From: Enterovibrio norvegicus DSM 15893
Lineage (GTDB): Bacteria; Pseudomonadota; Gammaproteobacteria; Enterobacterales; Vibrionaceae
Assembly (NCBI RefSeq): GCF_900115495.1
Contig: NZ_FOWR01000037.1
Span: 1 to 50,117 of the forward strand
Direction of reading: 5' to 3'
Length of the DNA: 50,117 bases
Part shown: positions 44,488-50,117 of the stretch, piece after piece
Position numbering within the stretch: the first letter of the stretch is position 1
Layout: the number at the start of each line of letters is the position of its first letter
Translations under genes and position numbers: made by a program
The notes under the pieces: generated by a model
Seen by the model: the letters and a program-made list of their open reading frames with translations, nothing else
Databases searched by the model: none
Told to the model about the DNA's origin: nothing

Positions 44488-45888
44488 CTATTCACGCAAT
44501 GCAGATTTCTGCGCTTGTAATATTGGTTTTAATAGGTAATCCAACACGCTGCGCTTCCCTGTAATGATGTCGGCGGAAGCCGTCATACCTGGAATTATAG
44601 GAAGCTCTGATCCATCCCCGAGGTTGTTAGATTCGGTTCTGATTTTTACGAGGTAAAAGCTGTTCCCTTCTTCATCTTGAATGGTGTCGGCGCTGATGGT
44701 TTCTAAAATGCCATTTAGGCCGCCATACACTGTGAAGTCGTACGCACTGAATTTAATGATGGCGTCGAGCCCTGGGCGAAGAAAGGCAATGTCTTGCGGG
44801 GCGATCTTCGCCTCAATCAATAAGTTGTCTTCGCTAGGAACAATTTCGACGAGGTCCATACCGGGTTGGATAACACCCCCCACGGTATTTACGTGCAATT
44901 TTTTGATGGTGCCATCGACAGGGCTAAGTACCACGGTACGTTCAACCCTGTCTTCCAAAGTGACACGAGTTTCCGTCATGGCGAGTAGCTTATCTTCGAT
45001 ATCGTTTAGGCGTTCTTGCTGTTCGGCGCGGAATTTCAATGCTACGTCGATATGTTTGAAAACAAACTCCTGCAAAGAGGAGGTCAGTGAAGGCAAAGAC
45101 AGCTCTGCCGAAGAAAGCTCACGTTTGGTGTCGTTCACTTGTCGTTGCAGTTTGAGCAAATCGATTTGCGGTACAACGCCTTCATCGGCGAGAGGTTTGG
45201 TGATGTTGTATTCTTCTCGCGCGTAGTTGTAACTCAGTTTTAGGTTCTGCACGCGCGCTTTTACCTCGATAACTTCTTGTTCTTTCTGGCGAATTTGCTG
45301 TGCCGTCACAGACAATTGGTTCTCTAGGTTGTTGAGTTTTTCTTTGTAAGCGGCACGTTGACGGGAAACAACGGTGCGGTGCTCTTTAATGAAATCAGCT
45401 TCAAAGACGAGTTCGCTGCGAAAGAGTGTGACGCTTTGCTTCCAGTCGCGTGTTTGTACTTCTGGATTCACAACCACGGAGTCGGTCAGCGCCTTCAGCG
45501 TGACGGCATCGCCTTGCAAACTTGTTAGCTCTTGCACACGTTCACGGAAGTCAGATCGAAACATGGTGTCATCGATCAACAGAAGCTGTTGATCTTTGGT
45601 GACAATGTCGCCTTCGCGGATCAACAGTTCTTTTACCAATCCACCTTCAAGATTCTGCACCACTTGTAGTTGTGAAGAAGGAATAACCTTGCCCTGACCC
45701 ACGGTCACTTTGTCTAATTCTGCATAGGATGCCCACACTGCGGTCACGACGAGAAACGCAATAATGACCCAAAGCAAAACGCGTGCACTTTTGGGTGTTG
45801 AAAGTAAAAGCGCGGCGGTTTTGTCGTCTATGTAGTCCAAATGTTCACTGGCCGGCAGTGTTAATGCAGATTTATCTTTTTTTCTCAT
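44488..45888 (-). CDS. lapC: HlyD-family membrane fusion protein LapC
   Basis: The 466-residue adaptor links the ABC transporter LapB to the TolC channel. It has a cytosolic N-terminus, one membrane span (about 38-57, VLLWVIIAFLVVTAVWASYA), a lipoyl-like half (VGQGKVIPSSQ) and long periplasmic coiled coils (about 115-310). The C-terminal HlyD beta domain follows, with VLSPVDGTIKKLHVNTVGGV. It is the first gene of the minus-strand operon lapC-lapE-ompA-lapG-lapD-lapB. The 180 bp upstream (45889-46068) should hold the promoter; no binding site was recognised. Confidence 0.92.
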   Translation of the reverse strand: MRKKDKSALTLPASEHLDYIDDKTAALLLSTPKSARVLLWVIIAFLVVTAVWASYAELDKVTVGQGKVIPSSQLQVVQNLEGGLVKELLIREGDIVTKDQQLLLIDDTMFRSDFRERVQELTSLQGDAVTLKALTDSVVVNPEVQTRDWKQSVTLFRSELVFEADFIKEHRTVVSRQRAAYKEKLNNLENQLSVTAQQIRQKEQEVIEVKARVQNLKLSYNYAREEYNITKPLADEGVVPQIDLLKLQRQVNDTKRELSSAELSLPSLTSSLQEFVFKHIDVALKFRAEQQERLNDIEDKLLAMTETRVTLEDRVERTVVLSPVDGTIKKLHVNTVGGVIQPGMDLVEIVPSEDNLLIEAKIAPQDIAFLRPGLDAIIKFSAYDFTVYGGLNGILETISADTIQDEEGNSFYLVKIRTESNNLGDGSELPIIPGMTASADIITGKRSVLDYLLKPILQAQKSALRE

Positions 45889-46058
45889 TGTTTTGCCAAC
45901 TATAAAATCTTCGAAACACTTTTACTAAGCGTAGTTTAAGTAACGGATATTCTCTAATCGCGGACAGTGTACAGATGATGACCCAAGTCCATGATCTCAG
46001 TGGTAAGAATGTTGATAATCAGTAAGATGCGAGAGCTGACGGGGGGGAGAGGAGGGGA

Positions 46059-46075
46059 GGCCTAGAGACTAGGCC
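46059..46075. terminator. Hairpin at the end of the DctD-like gene, possible terminator
   Basis: GGCCTAG and CTAGGCC form a 7-bp stem with an AGA loop that overlaps the stop codon. A G/A-only tract precedes it on the plus strand, so minus-strand RNA would end in a C/T-rich rather than a pure U tract. Terminator function is unsure. Confidence 0.4.
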
Positions 46076-47385
46076 TTAAAATTCTCTTTATCGAGACCAT
46101 ATTTCTTCAGTTTTTCGTATAGCGTTTTGCGCGCAAGCCCTAGTTCTGACTGAATTTCCTTTAATCTTCCGCTGTGTCGATTGAGTGCATCGCTTAGGAT
46201 TGCGCGCTCTACTTTTTGTATTCTTTCGACCAATGTGTCGTGTTCTTTTTCCTGCAAACTGACATCAGACAGCATGGCTTGCTGTTCCCCCATCAAGACC
46301 CAACGCTCTGCAAAATTTCGTAGTTCTGTGATATTGCCTTGCCATTGGTGCTGCGTCAGTGAGGCTTTGTGTTCGTCTTTAAGGCTTGGTGGCGCGATGC
46401 CAAAGCGAGAAGCTGTGGTTCGAAAAAAGTTTTGGCATAAGGTAATCACATCCTCTCCGCGTTCGCGTAGAGGCGAAAAGGGCACGGAGACCGCTGAGAG
46501 AATGGTATAGAGGTCGAGATCGAACATGCCCTGCTGGACACTGTTGGTCAGATCGACGCGGGTAGATGCCATGATTCTCGGCCGTGGTGACGTGTTGTCG
46601 CTTGTCATGATGTTTGCCAATCGAGCTTGCACATGGCGAGGAAGGGCTTCAATGCCATCCAAAAACAGGGTGCCTGTCCCCGCAGCGGCGAGTTTGCTGT
46701 TTTTATAAAAAGGATGCGTGGAAAAGCCAGTTTGCTCAGGACCAAACAATTCAAGTTCCAACAAAGCCTCGGGAACCTGTCGGCATTTCACCGCGACAAA
46801 GGGCTCGTCCTGTCGGGTGCCTTGGTCATGCATAAAACGTGCAGCCAGTTCTTTGCCTGTGCCTCGTTCGCCTTGCATCAATAGGTCGCAATCCAGATTT
46901 TTCAGATGGAATAGCGAGCGGCGCAGTTGCTTAATTTGCTCCGAGTTACCCAAAATACGTGGACCAGGCGCACTGTGTGTTTCCAATTCTCGTTTGAGCT
47001 CTCGGTTCTCCAACACGAGTTGGCGTTTATCAATACCACGACGAATAACGTCTAGGAGATGGTCGGTTGAGAAGGGCTTTTCGAGAAAATCATACGCGCC
47101 ATCGCGCATGGCAGAGACGGCCGTAGAGATATCCCCGTGTCCGGTTAGCATGACGACAGAGAGCTCAGCATCAATCTGTAAGGCATGCTTTAGAAACGCC
47201 AACCCGTTCATTTTCGGCATGTTGATATCGGAAATGATGACGCCTTCAAACGTGTTGGTTAGGGCATCGAGTGCTTCAGGGGCTGAGGCAAATGCACGCG
47301 CTAAATAGCCTTCGATGTCGAGCGTCTGTTGAAGCGAGTCACGGATCGAACGTTCGTCATCAATGATCCAAACTTCATGCGTCAT
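46069..47385 (-). CDS. DctD-like response regulator with degenerate sigma54-activator core
   Basis: The 438-residue regulator has a receiver domain with phospho-acceptor D53 (ISDINMP), an AAA+ domain and a Fis-type helix-turn-helix (about 392-435). Walker A is GERGTGKEL (172-180). The GAFTGA loop that contacts sigma54 reads TGFSTH (219-224). Walker B reads FLDGIE in place of LDEI, so the catalytic glutamate is lost (G244). The YRL sensor reads TIL. It is therefore unlikely to open sigma54 promoters in the standard way and may act as a sigma70 regulator or repressor. It overlaps dctB by 11 bases. Confidence 0.88.
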   Translation of the reverse strand: MTHEVWIIDDERSIRDSLQQTLDIEGYLARAFASAPEALDALTNTFEGVIISDINMPKMNGLAFLKHALQIDAELSVVMLTGHGDISTAVSAMRDGAYDFLEKPFSTDHLLDVIRRGIDKRQLVLENRELKRELETHSAPGPRILGNSEQIKQLRRSLFHLKNLDCDLLMQGERGTGKELAARFMHDQGTRQDEPFVAVKCRQVPEALLELELFGPEQTGFSTHPFYKNSKLAAAGTGTLFLDGIEALPRHVQARLANIMTSDNTSPRPRIMASTRVDLTNSVQQGMFDLDLYTILSAVSVPFSPLRERGEDVITLCQNFFRTTASRFGIAPPSLKDEHKASLTQHQWQGNITELRNFAERWVLMGEQQAMLSDVSLQEKEHDTLVERIQKVERAILSDALNRHSGRLKEIQSELGLARKTLYEKLKKYGLDKENFKA

Positions 47386-49231
47386 GGGATGTTTCTCCGT
47401 CTTGAAGGCGTTTTAGGCTGACGATCAGTTCTGCACCGCCGTCTGTGTGGTCTTCTGCTCGCAATCGACCATCAAAGGCTTCAATGATACGGCGGCAAAT
47501 GGTTAGGCCTAACCCCAGGCCGTCTTTCTTCGTGGTGTAGAAAGGCGAGAAAATGTGTTTCTTGGTGTCATTATCCATACCGGGGCCGTTATCCCAGACA
47601 TGCACATCTACCCAATCCAAATGCGTAGAGACTGTGATGCCTATCGCGGGGCTGTCTGAGTGGCGGACGGCATACGTGGCGTTGCTAAGCAGATTCAGAA
47701 TGACTTGTTCAAGTTGGACGGGGTCAGCATTCACCATGATCCCACGTTCAAGAATGGCACAATCGATGTGGATCCCCTTCTTGTTGAAACTGGCTTCGGA
47801 AAGCATCAATGAAGCATTAATCACATCGTCCAGTGCGGCAAGGCGTCGGCCTTCTTCCCCTTGCTTGCGAGCAAACACTTTAAAGCGCGCGATAATGTCA
47901 GCGACCAAGCCGATCAGTTCGTGAATTGAGGTCAGGTTCTTTTGCACATCTTGATAACGTTCGCGATCCATCAATTTGATGCTGTTTTCTGTATACGTGC
48001 GCATGGCCGCGAGCGGTTGGTTTATTTCGTGGTTAATGCTGGCAGAAAGCTCGCCGAGCATCGCCAGCTTGGCTGCTTGAATTAACTCGGATTCGGTTTG
48101 CCTTAACGCTCGTTGGGTGTCTTCGTATTGCGTAATACTGTCACGCAACGCCGTGTTGGTTTCTTCAAGGCTTGATGTACGTGCTGCCACTTTTTGTTCG
48201 AGATCGTCGTTGAGTTGGGCAAGCTTGCGTTGGGTTTTGACAGTTTGTAACCACGCCGTCATGACCAGCACCAGCAAACCATAGAAGGTGGCAAAAAGCA
48301 GTGCCGATTGCACCACCATTGGCCAAAGCTTGCTGATAGGAACAAAACCATAGATACGCCAACCCGCGCTGCCAAGTTCGGTATTGGCCACCAATACGCG
48401 CTCTCGGCCTGTTGTCGACAAGCCTAAGGATAAACTGCTCAAGGGTCTCAGTGTCTCGAGTTCTTGGTATTCCGTCAGGCTATTCAACGCGCTGTCGCCG
48501 TAACGGCGTGAATCGCGAATTGCGTTCTTTTGGTTGTCGGTGAGTTTGGCGAGAGATTGGTAGAGCCAATCGTTACGCGAACTGTAGAACACGACACCAA
48601 GCGGATCGGCAATCAAATAGTCGAATTTCTGCTGATCCCAGATTCTATCGATGATGGAGAGATCAACTTTCAGCACTAACACACCGACGATCTGGTCGTG
48701 ATCCCAAATAGGATAAGAGAAGTAATACCCTCGCTTATCGGATACAACACCCAGCGCGTAATATTGGCCTTTTTCCCCTTCCATGGCTTGACGGAAGTAG
48801 GGGCGATAATTGTAGTTGTGCCCAACAAAGGTGGTGCTGGAATCAAAGTTACTGGCGGCGAGTGTTAAGCCGTTCTTGTCCATCAGGTATAGGACATCGC
48901 TGTTCAGTCGATTGTTCCAGCTTTCCAGAATGGCATTGGTTTGGGAGAGTAAGCGCTCGCTGTTAGGCACGCGTAACAGGCGTTTTAAGCGAGGGTCGGC
49001 AGACAATACGACGGGAATTTCACTGTAACGCGCAAGCTCGGCTGAGAGCTTCTCGTGAAGCTGATAGACATCATTTTGGATATCATTGGTGTATCGCTTC
49101 TCTACCGAAAAGTACGTAAATGCGGCAACGGCTGCGGTGAGGATGAAGCCCATCACGGAAACCGCGGCTAAAAATTGAATTCGGCGCATATCTTCCTTGA
49201 TGTGTGAAGGGCGCGAGGCGAAGAAATTCAC
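47375..49231 (-). CDS. DctB-like sensor histidine kinase
   Basis: The 618-residue kinase has two membrane segments (about 20-41 and 308-328) around a periplasmic double-Cache domain (about 45-305, with the GHNYNYRPYFRQAM block). A coiled coil (about 335-390) leads to the HisKA box with H401 (SASINHEINQPLA). The ATPase part has LSNATYAV, VWDNGPGMD and KDGLGLGLTI. It would phosphorylate the adjacent regulator. DctB-type Cache kinases sense C4-dicarboxylates or other small carboxylates, but no dct transporter is in the window, so the ligand is unknown. Confidence 0.9.
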   Translation of the reverse strand: MNFFASRPSHIKEDMRRIQFLAAVSVMGFILTAAVAAFTYFSVEKRYTNDIQNDVYQLHEKLSAELARYSEIPVVLSADPRLKRLLRVPNSERLLSQTNAILESWNNRLNSDVLYLMDKNGLTLAASNFDSSTTFVGHNYNYRPYFRQAMEGEKGQYYALGVVSDKRGYYFSYPIWDHDQIVGVLVLKVDLSIIDRIWDQQKFDYLIADPLGVVFYSSRNDWLYQSLAKLTDNQKNAIRDSRRYGDSALNSLTEYQELETLRPLSSLSLGLSTTGRERVLVANTELGSAGWRIYGFVPISKLWPMVVQSALLFATFYGLLVLVMTAWLQTVKTQRKLAQLNDDLEQKVAARTSSLEETNTALRDSITQYEDTQRALRQTESELIQAAKLAMLGELSASINHEINQPLAAMRTYTENSIKLMDRERYQDVQKNLTSIHELIGLVADIIARFKVFARKQGEEGRRLAALDDVINASLMLSEASFNKKGIHIDCAILERGIMVNADPVQLEQVILNLLSNATYAVRHSDSPAIGITVSTHLDWVDVHVWDNGPGMDNDTKKHIFSPFYTTKKDGLGLGLTICRRIIEAFDGRLRAEDHTDGGAELIVSLKRLQDGETSHDA

Positions 49232-49286
49232 TTGAGAAATGCCGCCGCCCGCCGCAAAATGGCAAAAACCTTAATGGGAGCAATAC

Positions 49287-49925
49287 ATGGATTTGTTTGA
49301 TATTCGAAGAGAATATAACCAAGGTGGATTGAGACGCAAAGACCTGCCTGAAAACCCTATTCAATTCTTTGAGCACTGGCTCAAACAAGCCATTGATGCC
49401 AAATTACCAGACCCAACGGCAATGACAGTGGCGACCGTGGATGAAACAGGCCAGCCTTTTCAGCGCATCGTGTTGTTGAAGCATTTCGATGACGGTGGCT
49501 TTGTGTTTTATACCAACCTTGGCAGTCGCAAAGCGAAACAGCTTGTAGACAACGCGAAGATTAGTCTGCATTTCCCATGGCATCCCCTTGAGCGTCAGGT
49601 ACATATCACTGGCGAAGCGGTTAAGCTGAGTAAAATGGAAGTGATGAAGTATTTCTTATCACGACCAAAAGAGAGCCAGCTTGCAGCGTGGGCGAGTCGC
49701 CAAAGTGAACGTATTTCTGCGCGATCAGCGCTGGAAAGCAAATACATGGAATTGAAGCAACAATTCGATAAAGGCGAAGTCCCAGTGCCAACGTTTTGGG
49801 GCGGCTTTCGCGTGAAGCCTGAGTCGTTTGAATTCTGGCAAGGTGGTGAACACCGTTTGCATGACCGCTTTATCTACCAAGGTGAAGAAAAAGGCCAATG
49901 GGATATCGAGCGCTTAGCGCCGTAG
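49287..49925 (+). CDS. pdxH: Pyridoxine/pyridoxamine 5'-phosphate oxidase PdxH
   Basis: PdxH is an FMN enzyme that oxidises PNP or PMP to pyridoxal 5'-phosphate. The 212-residue protein is the usual length. It has the FMN-binding [18 protein letters not shown] and GSRKAKQL blocks, [11 protein letters not shown], and the C-terminal dimer motif RLHDRFIY ending WDIERLAP. A ribosome site GGGAG lies before the ATG. It reads divergently from the DctB-like kinase gene. Confidence 0.97.
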   Translation: MDLFDIRREYNQGGLRRKDLPENPIQFFEHWLKQAIDAKLPDPTAMTVATVDETGQPFQRIVLLKHFDDGGFVFYTNLGSRKAKQLVDNAKISLHFPWHPLERQVHITGEAVKLSKMEVMKYFLSRPKESQLAAWASRQSERISARSALESKYMELKQQFDKGEVPVPTFWGGFRVKPESFEFWQGGEHRLHDRFIYQGEEKGQWDIERLAP

Positions 49926-50074
49926 CTTTTATCGTCGTCATTGCTAACGCGACTATTCCCCTTATTGCCACGAGTCTTGATGCGAAGTGCGGAGTGACAG
50001 GAACCAACAAAAAAGCAGCCAATGGCTTAATGCCGATCGTTTTAAGTCATTGAACGATCCTACGCAGGCTTCAT

Positions 50075-50106
50075 AATCGGCCTCAACATTGTTGAGGCCG
50101 ATTTTT
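50075..50106. terminator. Terminator downstream of pdxH
   Basis: AATCGGCCTCAAC and GTTGAGGCCGATT form a 13-bp stem with an ATT loop, followed by a T-run. It lies about 150 bases past the pdxH stop. The stretch 49926-50074 holds no gene. Confidence 0.9.
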
Positions 50107-50117
50107 TATGTCTGAGT

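Overview
The window is the origin region of the second chromosome of a member of the Vibrionaceae. The call rests on a two-chromosome-type replication module: the initiator gene rctB (26651-28633, minus), an iteron origin (about 28735-29021), a regulatory iteron region (29091-29760) and the partition genes parA2-parB2 (29996-32188, plus). Six copies of the chromosome II centromere motif TTTACANTGTAAA (parS2) are scattered from 4.9 to 37.7 kb. The gene content (torECA, PAS chemoreceptors, a Lap-type adhesin secretion operon, pdxH) fits a marine Vibrionaceae. The aglEFGAK alpha-glucoside operon is not typical of V. cholerae. I cannot name the genus with confidence.

Layout. 1-340: the end of an IS256-family element. 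0.45-12.2 kb: two cytoplasmic multi-PAS chemoreceptors, a 2-oxoglutarate/Fe(II)-type oxygenase, an alpha/beta hydrolase, a GNAT acetyltransferase, a single-domain globin, and the TMAO respiration genes torE-torC-torA. 12.3-16.2 kb: an accessory patch with a decayed P2-like phage tail gene and four unrecognised genes encoding envelope or small proteins. 16.4-26.2 kb: alpha-glucoside uptake and hydrolysis (aglEFGAK), preceded by a small gene of unknown role. A second GH13 protein on the opposite strand has lost its predicted acid/base glutamate, and a CDGSH-glutamate-synthase fusion lies beside it. 26.5-32.2 kb: replication and partition. 32.3-37.6 kb: tmcA, a YcdX-type PHP phosphatase, a PilZ-like protein and a FapA/DUF342 protein. 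37.8-45.9 kb: one minus-strand operon, lapC-tolC(lapE)-ompA-lapG-lapD-lapB, for type I secretion and c-di-GMP-controlled retention of a large adhesin that is not encoded here. 46.1-49.2 kb: a DctB/DctD-like two-component pair whose regulator lacks the sigma54-contact loop. 49.3-49.9 kb: pdxH.

How the parts work together. RctB binds Dam-site-containing iterons to start replication, and the ParA2/ParB2/parS2 system segregates the origin. The Agl transporter imports alpha-glucosides for cytosolic cleavage by AglA. TorC passes quinol electrons to periplasmic TorA. LapD senses c-di-GMP and restrains the protease LapG, which governs adhesin release. I saw no tRNA, rRNA or CRISPR array.
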